Shown here piece by piece: positions 1 to 11,416 of a DNA stretch of 64,000 bases; the first letter of the stretch is position 1; every line of letters starts with the position of its first letter. Below the pieces are notes generated by a model, which saw nothing but the letters and a program-made list of their open reading frames with translations, was not told where the DNA came from and searched no databases. Made by a program: the position numbers and the translations under genes. Source of the stretch: Hyperoodon ampullatus (lineage: Eukaryota; Chordata; Mammalia; Artiodactyla; Ziphiidae); assembly GCA_949752795.1 (NCBI GenBank), contig OX457072.1:2356001-2420000 (forward strand), read 5' to 3'.

Positions 1-317
1 CATATTTTAGAACTAGGAGAGTACAAGCAGTTGGTAGTAAAATAAATTGTAGAAGGAAACACTGCTGAAGAGTGTTTTAGTAACGAGATGGAGGGTGATT
101 CTCCAAACAGAAAATGACTCACGGAGCAGAAGTTAGGTGCTTTAGCAGTGATGTGCTCAGGCCAGGAAAAACTATTTAGTGTCCTGAAACATGAACTTAT
201 TAAACAACACTCCAGTAAAGCTGGGAGAACATGGCTCAATACAAGAAATAGCAGTAAGCAAATGAGAACAGTTTTTTCAAATTCTTTTCCCATTTAGGTT
301 ATTTCAGAGTATCAGGC
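1..317. other. single-copy noncoding DNA
   Basis: I see no repeat, RNA gene or convincing exon here. The composition is moderately AT-rich and ordinary for mammalian intergenic or intronic DNA. The left edge of the window cuts through it. Confidence 0.6.
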
Positions 318-452
318 AGAGTTCCCTGTGTGATACAGTAGGTCCTTGTTGGTTATCTGTTTTAAAAATAGCAGTGTGTACATGTCAATCCCAAACTCCC
401 AATCTATCCCTGCCCCCGACCCTTCCCCCCCGGTAACCAGAAGTTTGTTCAC
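318..452 (-). repeat. L1 3' untranslated fragment, cetartiodactyl type
   Basis: On the plus strand this reads as the reverse complement of a cetartiodactyl L1 3' region: a CAGAGTTCCCTGTG start, a TACAGTAGGTCCTTGTTGG block, and a C-rich stretch ending in GGTAACCAGAAGTTTGTTC. It is a short, 5'-truncated copy with a few substitutions and no coding capacity. I could not find a clean target-site duplication. The short open frame that starts inside it at about 346 is only a by-product of the repeat. Confidence 0.65.
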
Positions 453-2334
453 AAATGAGAACAATTTTAAAGGAATCAAGGCCCCTTCTGAATTCTCACC
501 GCCTCTTATGCCTTGCTACCTCACTGATATCTATTTAACAAACCTATTTTAAAAGTATCAACGTCATCCAAATACAAGATAATGTCACAAATAAGGAATT
601 TGATTAATGCCGGTATAACCAACCTTCTCCGTATAGAACAGTATTATTGAATGAACTCATTAACTTATTCGCTCAAATCTTCATTAAGCACCTAGTCTTC
701 TTGAGAAGAGGGAAAAGTGTTTATATAAACAGGTGGAGTCCTGTAGAGTGGAGAGGGGTGTAAGGTGTGTGCCCCTCTCATAGCACAGATACTTCTGTCG
801 AACAAAGCAAAGAGGCGACAAAATGAAAATCTTTGAGAAGAGGGTGCCGCGTTTATTTCTTGGTAAGTTGGGAGAACCACGTGATGGGCTTGACGAGCTC
901 TCTCCTGCAGAAGCACAAACATCAGGGTGTACAGTTTGAGTAGAGAAGAACTCATAACCCTACAAATTCAGGTCAGCTGTGCACGGTGCTGTCACGGCTG
1001 ACTGTTGTGAGTGTCAAGATCCTAACCGATCTCTCTGCTTGGGCGGTTTTTAAGAGTTACAATGAATCAGACTAAATAAGAGCCTTCGGTCATTCGAACA
1101 TCTGGTTGTACAGAGAGGTCAGGACCGTTCACGTCAGGCACTTTGTCCTGTGCTTATCCAATTCCGGTCTGTTATTTTTATTGGTTTTTGTTCGTTTTTG
1201 CTGGTTTCTCTCTAGATTCCAGTGTTTTGTTATCTGTGGCAGGTTACTGAGGGAATCCGATCTAAGTTTTCCATCAGAGGTAACAGACTACATATTTTGG
1301 GGGTACTTTAAATTTTTCGAAAAGTGTACAAGGAGAAGATTCCTTGGAAGAACTACGGAATTCCTGCTTTTAAAGACTTAATTTATACAGTGTGTTTTCA
1401 AAGTGAATAATGAGAACGCTCATGAAATGAAGACGTGGCCTCCAAGTAACCTGGATGGGTTTCCTCTCACCTTTTAACTCCTCCTCCCAAGTCTGGTTCC
1501 GTGTTCCCAAAGGAAGCCCCCCTAACCCCATAATGTATCACCCTCGACATGCTCTCCCCCTGCTCACTGAAGGCTCCTGCAGGCCCTGGACAGTCTCCTC
1601 TCTGCTTTCTCCATAGTCCAGAAGCTCAGTGAGAGTGCTGACTATTTGAGGACCACTGCCCAATTATGAAGAAAATAGGGAACTGTGATCAAGGCGCTGC
1701 CTCCGGGATATGAATTTTAGGAAAACAATGGATCAAATACCTAGAGATAAAGCATGAAACTATCCAGAGCATGTAGCAAAAAGTTTTGCTGGTGAAAACA
1801 TACAGGGTAGATTAACTTGTAAGACTAATAAATGTAATGCTTAAAGTAGATTATTAATATCTGAAAACTAGTGATGTACAGAATAACAATCTTATGAACA
1901 GTTTACTTGTGAACTGAGATTAACTTTACAAATTAAAAATAACTTTGCAAATTAAAAACGGACAAAAAACTTATGTAACTATTAATAACCTTAATAACCA
2001 TGGACGTTAACTTAAAGTGTGGGGGGGGATTAAAACTTAAGGACTGTCACTGCCAGTTCAGTCATATGTTAAAAACAGAAGAGTGACTGGCATGTTACAA
2101 ATGCCTAAAGAAACTTAATTGGGCAGTTCTTAAAATATCATGAAATAAAATTAAAAGGTAATAGAAGAAACATAGTATTATTTATCATGAACGTGCTAAG
2201 CAACATGCTGATCTCAAATTAGACAGAGGAGGTGGTGGGGAGTAGAAGGTGGTGGACGATGCTTTAAGTGATCTGCAGAAGGCAAGACGTAAACACGAAA
2301 TCAGAGGCTTTCAGCAATTACTGCAATCAGTCGT
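453..2334. other. single-copy noncoding DNA
   Basis: About 1.9 kb without a recognisable repeat or gene. Open frames here (for example 692-955 on the minus strand and 1106-1381 on the plus strand) are under 100 codons, have no domain I can name, and lack convincing splice signals. Part of it could be very old repeat sequence that has decayed beyond recognition by eye. Confidence 0.55.
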
Positions 2335-2480
2335 GCCTGGATGTTGATTCACACACCAGACTAGGCATCTCATGGTCTTATTATCTTATTTAAGCCTCAC
2401 AACAACCTAAGGAGGGTGACATTATTATTCCTAATTTAAGTTGAGCTGGTGCTCAAGACCATGTGTGATGCCAGGGTTTC
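2335..2480 (-). repeat. MIR SINE, partial and decayed
   Basis: The plus strand shows the reverse complement of the MIR 3' half: a pattern close to TTATTTAAGCCTCACAACAA, then ATTATTATTCCTAATTT. The 5' half is lost or too diverged to trace. MIR is an ancient tRNA-derived SINE shared by all mammals, so it carries no lineage information. Confidence 0.5.
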
Positions 2481-2774
2481 TCCTGCCGTGTAGCACTGGC
2501 TAAATTGGCAGGCGGAGCCTGTATGTCTTTCTTTAAGCAAACCCTGGAAAGACTCATGAACTCAAGGAATGAGAACTTCAGTGCTGCATTTAGACTGAAA
2601 ATAATGGGATAGAATGTTTAGACAATCAGTAATGCGTGCTAAGATTATGGAGACTCTGAAATACGGTAAAAACCATAAAACCATATGTGGGGAAATACAG
2701 TGATAATGACCTGGGAAATGCTTGTTGATGACAGGAGACCCTGAGCCCTGGCCCAAGGCAGTAGATGTAGAGGG

Positions 2775-2985
2775 GTGACGCCAACCTGAAATTAAATCCT
2801 AACTCTAACATTTGCTAGTTCTGTGATCTGAGGTCTGTATTTAACCTCCCTGATCTTCAGGTTCTTCATCTGTTAAAAAGATACCATAACAGAACCTCCC
2901 TCTAGAGCTGTGAGGACTTATGAGATGTCACTCATAAAAGGCATGGTACACAGTACAAATTCTATAAAACTCCATGATCCCCAAA
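2775..2985 (+). repeat. MIR SINE
   Basis: Plus-strand MIR order is visible: a TAAATCCTAACTCT block, then TTTGCTAGTTCTGTGATCTG, then TTAACCTCCCTGATCTTCAG and TTCTTCATCTGTTAAAA, and an end resembling the usual TGGCACACAGTA block. Divergence is high, as expected for the family. Confidence 0.6.
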
Positions 2986-3164
2986 GAGATCAGTTTTCAT
3001 GAAAAGGCCACAGGTAGGTGGTACCCAATTAATAACCCTGCCTGGTCATGGTGAGGACATGTGTTGGTGAGGCTGATTAAATCTTTGGAAATTTAACAGA
3101 CAATTTTCTTTGTTAGTGGGAAAATTCATGAAGTATTCATTCAAAAATCTTTGTTGACTTTTTC

Positions 3165-3395
3165 ATTCTATTATTTCTTTGTGCTAGTTACTGTTGTAAA
3201 TGCTTTATATTTTTATATATTAACTCATTTTGCACAATTAAGTGAATCAGGGATTATTAATTTTTCCCATCTTTCAAATGAGGAGATTAAAACACAGAGA
3301 AGTCAAATGCTTTCCCAGAGTCACCCAGCTCTTGATGAGCAGCCCTGGGAACTGGACTCTCGCTGCAAGGTCCATGTGTTTAATCACAGCAACCT
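3165..3395 (-). repeat. MIR SINE
   Basis: Reverse-complement MIR is nearly complete here. It reads GTGCTAGTTACTGTTGTAAA, then TATTAACTCATTTTGCACAA, then CAAATGAGGAGATTAAAACA, CAGAGTCACCCAGCTCTTGA and a GGAACTGGACTCTCGCTGC end. The two overlapping open frames at 3151-3408 and 3242-3502 lie largely in this SINE and are not genes. Confidence 0.7.
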
Positions 3396-3640
3396 TCCAT
3401 CATCATGAGAAAGGAGATGGAGAAGCAAGGATGGACAAGACAGAAATTATATCCTTGGAATTATATTCTTGGGAGCCAAACCAAGAGCCAAGGAAACAAT
3501 AAGTGTACAGTGCAATTTGAAGCAGTGATAAGCACTACGGGAAAATAAAAGATGGCGGGTATTTTAAATTGAAGTAATAATAATCTTTGTTCATTTAAGA
3601 AAGAGTACAAGAACTGTGCCTAGGTTGAAAAGAGTTAGAG

Positions 3641-4543
3641 CCCTCTATCCAGAATGTATAAAAAAGATCACAACTCAATAATAGAAGGACAAATTACTCA
3701 GTTAAAATTGGGCCAAGGACTTGAACAGACATTTCTCCAAAGAAGACATACAAATGGCCAATAAGCACATGAGAAGCTGCTCAACATCATTAGTCACTAG
3801 GGAACTGCAAGTCAAAACCACAGTGAGATACCACTTCACACCCACTAGGATGGCTATAATAGAAAGACACATAATAACAAGTGTTGGTGAGGATGTGAAG
3901 CAATTGGACCTTCCTACACTGTTGGAGGGAATGTGAAATGGTGCAGCTGTGTTGGAAAAACGTCTGGCAGTTCCTCAAATGGTTAAACATAGGGTTATTA
4001 TATAATACAGCAATTCAACCCCTAGGTATATACCCAAGAGAAATAAAAACATATGTCCACACAAATAATTGTACATGAATGTTCATAGCAGCATTGCTCA
4101 TAATAGTGGAAAAGTGGAGACAACCCAAATGTTCATAAACTAATGAATGGATAAATAAAATGTGGTCTATCCAATCCATGGAATATTGTTCAGCAATAAA
4201 AACGAGTGAAGCACTGATAGATGATACAACAGAGATGAGCCTTGAAAATATGCTGAGTGAAAGAAAAGTCACAAAAGACCACACATGATGCTATTCCATT
4301 TATATGAAATTTCCAGAATAGGCCTATCTACGAAAACATAAAGTCGGTAAGTGGTTGCCTAGAACTTGGGGAGAGGGAACATTGGAGGGTGATGGCTAAG
4401 GGGTGCAGAGTTTCTTTTGGGGGAAGGAAGATGTTCTAAAACTGCTGCATAACTCTGAATATACTAAAGACTTTTATTGAACTGTAACATTAAATGGGTA
4501 AATTGTATGGTATGTGAATTATATCTCAATAAAACTGTTTTAA
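3641..4543 (+). repeat. L1 LINE: end of ORF2 plus 3' UTR, inactive
   Basis: A plus-strand, 5'-truncated mammalian L1. The frame at 3721-3936 encodes a peptide beginning [20 protein letters not shown], which matches the C-terminal part of L1 ORF2 (the reverse transcriptase and endonuclease polyprotein). Frameshifts and stops follow. The conserved blocks around 4020-4300 (TATACCCAAGAGAAATAAAA, then a GGAATATTGTTCAGCAATAA block) continue the ORF2 tail. The element ends in a 3' UTR whose last bases are ATATCTCAATAAAACTG. The look is that of an L1MA or L1MB-era element common to placental mammals. It cannot be functional. Confidence 0.82.
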
Positions 4544-5214
4544 AAAACAGATGGAGCCATACAGACCGTAGTGAGGAGTCTGTATTTTGCTTTAAGTGGG
4601 ATAGGATGCCCTTGGACAACTGTGAGCAGAGGTGAGAAAGCAGGGAAGTCAGTGTCCAGGCCATGGCGGTCATCTGGGTGTGAGCAGGTGGACCTCCTCT
4701 GGGGTGGAGGTGGTAAAGTGACAGACAGCCTTGAAGTTCCGTCTTCAGTGTACATCAAGGCAAAGTACAAAAAGGAGAGCGATAAAGAACAGACATGGGT
4801 CTGCTTCCTGCTGTGAGACAAACTCATCACTCCCAGTGTCCTCACGAATCCTGGGTGGAGAGAAGCCAACCCCTCCCCTCCCCTCCCCTCCCCCTCCCCC
4901 TCTGCTCACCTCTTCCTCATCAGCCCCAGACCGAGGACACTCTCCTCTTCCCTCCCCCTTCCTAATCATCTGCATCTTGTAGGACAGCTCGAAGCCCTAC
5001 CTCCCCTAGTTCTCTTCAGTCTTCTGAGTTTCCACGCCAATATCCATTATGCATAACATTTAGGAGTGAAGTAGAACCTGTTGCTTTTAATATGATGTAA
5101 CTGTAATAATTAATAAAAACTAACATGTTAAAGGCACTTACAGTTTAAAACCATTCCACACAGAGTTGAAATAGGACTTTGCTGCCTAACTTGACAGAAC
5201 ATTTTGGGGGCTAC
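4544..5214. other. single-copy DNA around a C/T-rich tract
   Basis: No gene seen. Several frames overlap the pyrimidine-rich tract on both strands (4540-4975), giving proline- and glycine-rich nonsense peptides, which is typical of a low-complexity tract and not of coding sequence. Confidence 0.55.
4868..4903. repeat. (CCCCT)n simple repeat
   Basis: A run of CCCCT and CCCCCT units, pyrimidine-only on the plus strand. Such G/C-strand-asymmetric tracts can be length-polymorphic. Confidence 0.85.
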
Positions 5215-5352
5215 CTACTCTGAATGGTCCTAATGTCTCATCCTTACATGCACAGGCCTACTTCTATCTGCATCAACTCCTATCTACTCCGAATGGTCCC
5301 AGTATCTCATCTCATACATGTACGGACATCCTTTTATTTGCATCCTCTCCTC
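5215..5352. repeat. diverged 69-bp tandem duplication
   Basis: The block beginning CTACTCTGAATGGTCC at 5215 is repeated as CTACTCCGAATGGTCC at 5284, a period of 69 bp. Both copies continue with matching segments (GTCTCATC and TATCTCATC, TACATGCAC and TACATGTAC, TCTGCATCAACTCC and TTTGCATCCTCTCC). The copies differ at many positions, so the duplication is old. No coding function is apparent. Confidence 0.7.
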
Positions 5353-5529
5353 TCTCCCTTGCTCCGGTTTTAGGATGAGAGGTTCCCTGCTGCTTCCTGA
5401 CGGTAGGCTCTCCATTGGGGTCTATTACATTTGCTTCCTACTTGATCTAGTTTGTTTTCCATCCATATCTTCAAACTTTCCAGCCTTCTTATGTCTTCTG
5501 GTTCCTTCTCTTCAGTATATAAACACATT

Positions 5530-6300
5530 TCGCCCTATATCTTGTTAACTCTGTTCTTCAGAGTCAAACTTCTTAAAATCCCCAGAGGCTTTCTGTTCTC
5601 AGCACACCGTTCCTGCACAGCCCAGGGCCACCTGGCTCCCGGCCCGAGTCAGCTCGAGCGTCTCTGGAAAGACCACCAGTGACCTCTTAGTCAATGTGTT
5701 TCGTGCTGCATCGTCAGTCTATTTCCTGAGCAAGCCATTTACATCCTTGTCTTCCCTGAGTCCCAGCTTTCTCCAGCCTTCTCTACATTCCTCCTTTGTG
5801 GGCTCCCCCTTTTCCATCTTCCCACCAAACACTGAGATTTCCCGGAGTTGCTAATTTTGATCCTTCTCTTACTCCATGCATTCTCCTTGGAAACCACGTC
5901 CAAATGTCCATCTCTCTGTCTCAGATCTTGCCCTTGAACCTCAGATCCACGGATCAACTGGATACTCAGCATCACCACCTGGCTGTCTTGCATTCAAGAT
6001 GTACACCAGCTTTTCCTCTAAATAACCTCTTCCTTCTGAATCTCTTCACTTGGTTACCCAGCCACCTGTAATCCCAGCCACATGGCTGTCATTCAGGACT
6101 CCTGACCGGTTTTCAAATGGCTGCCCTGGGGCTGCCTCTTGCATAACATGGGCCCCTTGGGACTGTGAACGTCAGTTTGCCCGTGTCACCTGCTACGGTA
6201 TGAGACCTTACAATACTTGTGTCTGTACCCTCCGTGCGTGACAGAGTTGGTGGAACATGGTAGATTCTCAAGAGGTTGGTTGAATGGATGGATTCAAGAC
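5530..6300 (+). repeat. L2 LINE, decayed 3' region
   Basis: The order of blocks is L2-like on the plus strand: an ORF2-like part around 5840-5995 (compare the stretch CAAATGTCCATCTCTCTG) and an end near 6240-6300 with GGTAGATTCTCAAGAGG and GGTTGAATGGATGGA, which resembles the L2 terminal block that usually ends in a GAATGA repeat. The middle is hard to align by eye. L2 is an ancient mammalian LINE and this copy has no intact frame. Edges are uncertain. Confidence 0.45.
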
Positions 6301-6589
6301 CCTTTAAATGCCTCTTCTATGAAATCTTGCCTGAGGCTACTGCTAGGCAAAGGTGGTCATGCTATTCTTTAGGCCATAACCTTACCTTTTAGGGGAAAAT
6401 AAAACGGACTGTGCCTGGTGAGGTGCTCTGGCCCACATACAGCAGGGCCAAGTGGCCGAGTGGAGTGACGTGCGGCCGTGGTCTAGTTCATCTTTGCACC
6501 GGCCATGGGGAGGCCCCCCACCCCGTGGACAATGACCCAGCCAAGGTTGGAGGCTTCACCTACACCACTGGGCTCTGCTCCAGCTCATA

Positions 6590-6690
6590 AAGTCCCTCAG
6601 GGCAGGTGCCACGTCTTACATCCACTGTCTCTACTTCTGGAACCTTCTAGACAATATTTCTTAGTCAACTGAGAGCCTAAATAACCTGTT
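6590..6690 (+). repeat. possible L2 3'-end fragment
   Basis: CTCATAAAGTCCCTCAGGGC followed by GGTGCCACGTCTTACATCC resembles the L2 3' block that normally reads as a gene-independent CTCCATGAGGGCAGGGAC motif. It is short and diverged, so the call is tentative. Confidence 0.35.
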
Positions 6691-6967
6691 CACGGTTTTC
6701 TAGTGCTGATATTTACATTTCTTACTTCACTCTCTTGGAAACTATAAATACAAACGATATCTTAAATCATATTCAGCTGGAATAAAATATTTTAATCTCC
6801 TGTGAACTTCACGTGGTATCTACAATACCTAGGAAGAGTTCCATGGTGATAGAAACTCTTCATCCTTAGATTCTTTATTTCAACAAACACTTCTGCATTT
6901 GAACTCACTATGTTCAAAGTTCCTATGCTAGATACTGATAAGAATAAAATTATTTTAAATACAGTTT

Positions 6968-6977
6968 CTCTTCTAAA

Positions 6978-7023
<46 letters not shown>

Positions 7024-7229
7024 ATATGCGGGCCTCTCAGTGTTGTGGCCTCTCCTGTTGTGGAGCACGGGCTCTGGACGCGCAGGCTCAGCGGCCATGG
7101 CTCACGGGCCCAGCCGCTCCACGGCATGTGGGATCTTCCCAGACCAGGGCACGAACCCGTGTCCCCTGCATCGGCAGGCGGACTCCCAACCACTGCGCCA
7201 CCAGGGAAGCCCTCTTCTAAAGGATTTTT
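6968..7229 (-). repeat. CHR-2-type SINE with perfect target-site duplication
   Basis: A tRNA-derived SINE in reverse orientation: a 40-T tract (6981-7020), then the body from TGCGGGCCTCTCAGTG to CACCAGGGAAGCC (about 7021-7211). The internal promoter of the tRNA-like head lies at the right end. It is flanked by an identical 18-bp repeat, CTCTTCTAAAGGATTTTT, at 6968-6985 and 7212-7229, the signature of L1-assisted retrotransposition. The pure tail and perfect duplication mean a fairly recent insertion. Open frames across it (6792-7241 minus, 6910-7263 plus, and others) owe their length to the homopolymer and SINE body and are not genes. Confidence 0.93.
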
Positions 7230-8297
7230 GTCAAATCTCATTAACTTGACTCTTTTTACTTAGTATTATAGTTTCAACATGGTATTTGCAAAAGATTAAA
7301 CAGTGTTTTCGGGTTAATCTTCTATAATAATTTAAGGAAACTATATGAGTATTATAATAGTAACTGCCTAATTAAGATCTAAAATGCAAAAATAAATACT
7401 ACAATGAGTCTAAACATATTTGTAATCCGTAATTTATGTTTCCAAACCTTTATTTAAGCAAAGTGAAATCTTCACAGTCCACAGAGAGAGGGGAGCACAG
7501 AAGCTGGCTGTGTAACCCACGCTGCCCGAGGCCACAGTGCCGGGTGGGGTCAATCGGGCTCTGACCTGCAGCCCTGAGTCCCGGGGCAGGCTGATCCATA
7601 TACCCAGGGGGGGTCTCCTCATCTATGAAAGGGGATGATGGCAGACCTCACCTATTGGCTTTTGCTCTGGTTGTGATTGTGGTTAAAATGAAAAGAATTC
7701 ACATCTGGACTCAAAATAGTGGCTGGCACCAGGTCAGTGTTGTATTGTTATCATAGCAGAAAAAAATAATGTCTTCCGCTCGACACCAAAATTCTCAGAA
7801 GAAGAATGCAATGATCAGGTGTTTCCAAGTATCTGTGCTTACGCTCACAGACCTAAGATTTCTGGCTGTTTGGCAAATGTCTAACTTCGATGTGATGTTT
7901 AGTCTCAGAGCTAAAGCTCATACAGTTCTTCGAATAGGCTACTTCCGATACCAAGGTTACTGGCCTGCTAAACATCTATGTCTTAGGTATACCGAAGACA
8001 TGCTGTCCGTGAACTGTTTTTCAAATCTTGGGATGTCTCATTATAAAAGTTCATGGAGTTACAGAATTTGAGGAATGAAAAGGATCCCAGTGGACACCGA
8101 GCTCAGCCCGGAATGTGACAGATGTTATCAAAATAAAGCAACTGGTCGAGTCAAGATCATTCAACCCTTAACCGTACTTGGCTGTGAGTAGAGCCCAGAG
8201 TCCGTGGGACCCAGTGTCACTTGACACTATGTCGCTGACAATGTTTGGTTTTCCCTAATCTCTGTGCCCAGAGACCACATAGCAGAGAAAGAAATTA
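7230..8297. other. single-copy noncoding DNA
   Basis: No repeat or gene recognised. The frame at 7769-8071 (100 codons) has no familiar motif and no clear splice context. The stretch around 8060-8130 (AGAATTTGAGGAATGAAAAG) might be an ancient repeat remnant. Confidence 0.5.
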
Positions 8298-8515
8298 AGA
8301 GCATGGATTTGGGGAACAGTTAGATTTGGGCTCAAGCCTCAATCCTGCTGGTGACCTCAGGGAAAGCACCTGAATGTGTCTCAGCTTCATTTGCTTTATC
8401 TGCTAAAAAGGGGTACGAAGGGAAATCTTACAAGTATTACATCACATAACGCGTGTAGGGGTTTAACACAGGGCCGGCACAGCGCGTGCACTGGTGAAAG
8501 ACAAAGATTGCTATT
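8298..8515 (+). repeat. MIR SINE
   Basis: The MIR order on the plus strand is visible: GATTTGGGCTCAAGCCTCAA, CTGCTGGTGACCTCAGGGAA, GTCTCAGCTTCATTTGCTTT and ATCTGCTAAAAAGGGG, with a diverged 3' end around ACAGGGCCGGCACAGCG. The open frame at 8376-8651 overlaps it. Confidence 0.65.
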
Positions 8516-11211
8516 TTATTACTGTTGTCACGTACATCATCCTTGTTATGAAGAAATTCATGCACACAATGTTTGTATCAGAAGTTCTTTTTCTTATTGG
8601 CCAAACCTAAGAAATAGTTCTTGGGTTGCTGACTTAGCAGGTGTGCCTTGAGCGTGAGTGCATGCATGTGTTAGGGAGAGGGAAGGAGGGAGGTGTGTGT
8701 TTGCATCATTTGACAAAGCCAAGTCCTGGGATCCCACGGCTTCTGTCCGTCCCCCTCAGCTCACTTGCAGTCTGCTGTGATACGGCCAGTATACCATCTC
8801 CAACCACAAAACCTGATTGTTGGAATCTCTGGGGTTGCCCAGGTTCGATTATGTAGGAACAGTCCCAAGGAAGTAAGTGAAGCAGGCGTGGGATGTCACC
8901 AAACTTCAACTGTTTATGGGAGCAAAGAAGGGCTACCAGAAGATTCCTGCCACGGGAAATCTAATCAACTCGTGATTTCCTACAAAAACGCTTGGAAATT
9001 TGACCTTCAAACCAAAGATCCACATCAAAATGTACAAACTGTTCTACAATCTGAAATCTATGGCTGGAAGGTAATTCAGCCGAATGCATTTCAGATAAAT
9101 AAAAACAGTGGAATATTCTATTAGCTCCAAAGGTGTCGGTGAAATAGATTCCATTTACCTGTGAAAACCAATGTAAGCAATATTCGGAAAGGTTTTTTAT
9201 TCGTTTGTTTTGTTTAGACTTAGAAACTGCCTTTCAGGAGTGAAAAGGTAGAGCTTTAATCCCTAGGAAAAAAATTCCTAAATACCTCATAGAACTAGGA
9301 TAATCCTTCATGAAGTCAGAAGCAAAAAAAAAAGAAAAAAGAAAAGGAAAAAATAACTTCCTCTACCATTAAAAATACCCACCACGGTACCCCGATCTCC
9401 ATTCTTTCCCTTCCTCAGGCCTGACATTCTGTAGATGACCGCCCTTATTTGTCCCTACATGTTTTCCAAAATATAAAAGTGAAATAGAGTCCCAAGGGCA
9501 CAGTACTTGAAAGGTTATGAGAGTTGGAGAATTTTAACCATGCCTGCCAAATCAGCAGATGGCTTGTGATTATAATTATATGCATCAATAAAACGAATAA
9601 TCTTTACAAAATTTGAATTTCTACTAAAGTAAGGGATTTAGTAAGCAGATGCAACAGAATGCATTTTGTTTAACCCTTTTGGTAGACACTGGTATATTTC
9701 ACACACAAAAAGGTCAAGGGCTCTGTACATAATAGGTTTGCCCCTTTTCTGGAGTAGTCATTTTGTCAGCTTCAATCTTTTCTTGATTTCATTTTCTTCA
9801 TGAGCATATTTCACCCTCAACCCTTTTTCACCCTTCAGCATAGAAATGTTAAGACTAATTCCCTACCATTGTTTGTTATTTGAAAGAAGAAAATTTAAAA
9901 GAGGTAAATACCTTCATTCTAATTCATACCAAATATGCCACAGAAACGGAAGAGCACACAGTAGATGCATCTTCCTAGTTGATGGTATTCTTTTACAAAT
10001 TAGGTTTTCAATAACAAAATTTTTCATTTTTTGTTTTCTTATTCTCTTTAATCTACTTGCCAGGAATGAAAATACTGTTTATTCTATTTAAATAATTAAC
10101 CATTTCATTTCTGGCTGCTTCTGCTTAACATTGCAAGTATGGATAACTAAGTTTTGTCCCATGCCAAGCATGAATTCCCTCATATAGAAATTGGACACGT
10201 ATATGACACATCTGAAAAAATAAAGGGTGAGGCAAGGTTTACACACTGGCCTTGAGCCATGTTTCCTTCATGAGGAAAAACTCAAAATTTAGGAAATTAA
10301 ATTAAACTACCTATGTTACTTGTAAATTTCAGAAAAGGTGGAGAAAATGTACTATCCGTACTGGTATACTTATTTGGCAATGAAATCATGATGTAAATAT
10401 TTTCTCATGGAAATACCAAGTGTAACTCTTCATCCTAATAGCATATCAATTAATAGGTATTTTACTCTGATAAACCAACAAATATAATATTTAGGAATAT
10501 TTGGAGAACATATATTGTGCAAGTACCCCTATACCTTCATATTTACACTAAGCCAAATAAATTAAAATGCTCTGATTTTAAAAGCTATTATACTTTTGTA
10601 GTTAATACTACTTAGTAGTATAAATAAGTCACTAGTAAGACTTTGAACGCATTCACATTTCTGAGGTTGACGCAATTTACCTGTGGATATGAGATACATG
10701 AGATCAGAAATTCTTCTTAGCAACAAAATTCTCACAAAGTTGCAACTTAAATGTACAGGTCAAACCCTATCAGAACAAATATTCCTACAGTCAGAATCTG
10801 AAGAGTTAAACCAAAAAAGTAACAAATTCGTACCTGAAAGTTTATAAATTTGATGCTGCATTTGACAAAATACTGTTCAAATACTTGTAAAGACACTTGA
10901 GTGTCTCTTAGAGTTCACTGGAATGAAATTTTAAAATATTTAGCCGTCAACTAGTTTCAAGTTTCTTTAAATAGTTCATAGAATAAAATATTTTCCAATC
11001 ATGATGTCCTTGAAAAAGAAAATGTTTTTTTACCAAATCAAAGTATCAATTAAAAGAAACAATCTAAGTCAAAACCTTATGAAATAAATATCAAAGGGAC
11101 AAAAAATAAAGATACTAATTTTAAAAATGAGGAGTAAACCTAATAGTAGTAGATAAAGACCTTTGCTTTAACTAAATATTTAAATTATGGATATTCCGTT
11201 TTGAAATGAAA
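8516..11211. other. single-copy, repeat-poor DNA
   Basis: This begins a long block almost free of interspersed repeats. It contains an A-rich run (9327-9351) and one exon-like segment at 8771-8872, described under findings. From about 9.1 kb it is AT-rich and has no convincing coding frame. No young SINE or L1 is present. Confidence 0.55.
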
Positions 11212-11241
11212 TGAATTTCAATTTCACTGAAATGAAATTCA
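11212..11241. other. imperfect inverted repeat (hairpin)
   Basis: TGAATTTCA at 11212-11220 pairs with TGAAATTCA at 11233-11241. Inside, TTTCA (11222-11226) pairs with TGAAA (11228-11232) around one C, with one bulged A. This gives a 14-bp stem with one bulge. No function can be assigned. Confidence 0.7.
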
Positions 11242-11326
11242 GTGTTTCTGCTTATAGAAAGTTGAAGTTGAAATGTAATGAAATTTTAGCATACACTTGA
11301 TTGCTCTTAATAAAGCTATGCATAAT

Positions 11327-11416
11327 CAATCTAATCAATATATATATATCAATATACATTTATATATCAATCTAATCAATATATATATATATATATATAT
11401 CAATATACATTTGGTA
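11327..11416. repeat. AT-rich tandem repeat, 41-bp period
   Basis: A unit starting CAATCTAATCAATATATATA at 11327 recurs at 11368. Each copy contains a TA run followed by TCAATATACATTT, and the second TA run is longer. It is a minisatellite-like duplication that includes a microsatellite and is probably length-variable. Confidence 0.8.

Noticed and set aside
3721..3936. Frame with a clear protein match
   Set aside because: The match is to L1 ORF2, and the frame is cut short by frameshifts and stops, so it is a relic and not a gene.
4540..4982. Overlapping proline- and glycine-rich frames on both strands
   Set aside because: They are caused by the (CCCCT)n tract; mutual overlap on both strands argues against coding.
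6792..7263. Frames of 117-149 codons with poly-lysine or poly-phenylalanine
   Set aside because: They are produced by the SINE's 40-base homopolymer tail and the low stop density of the SINE body.
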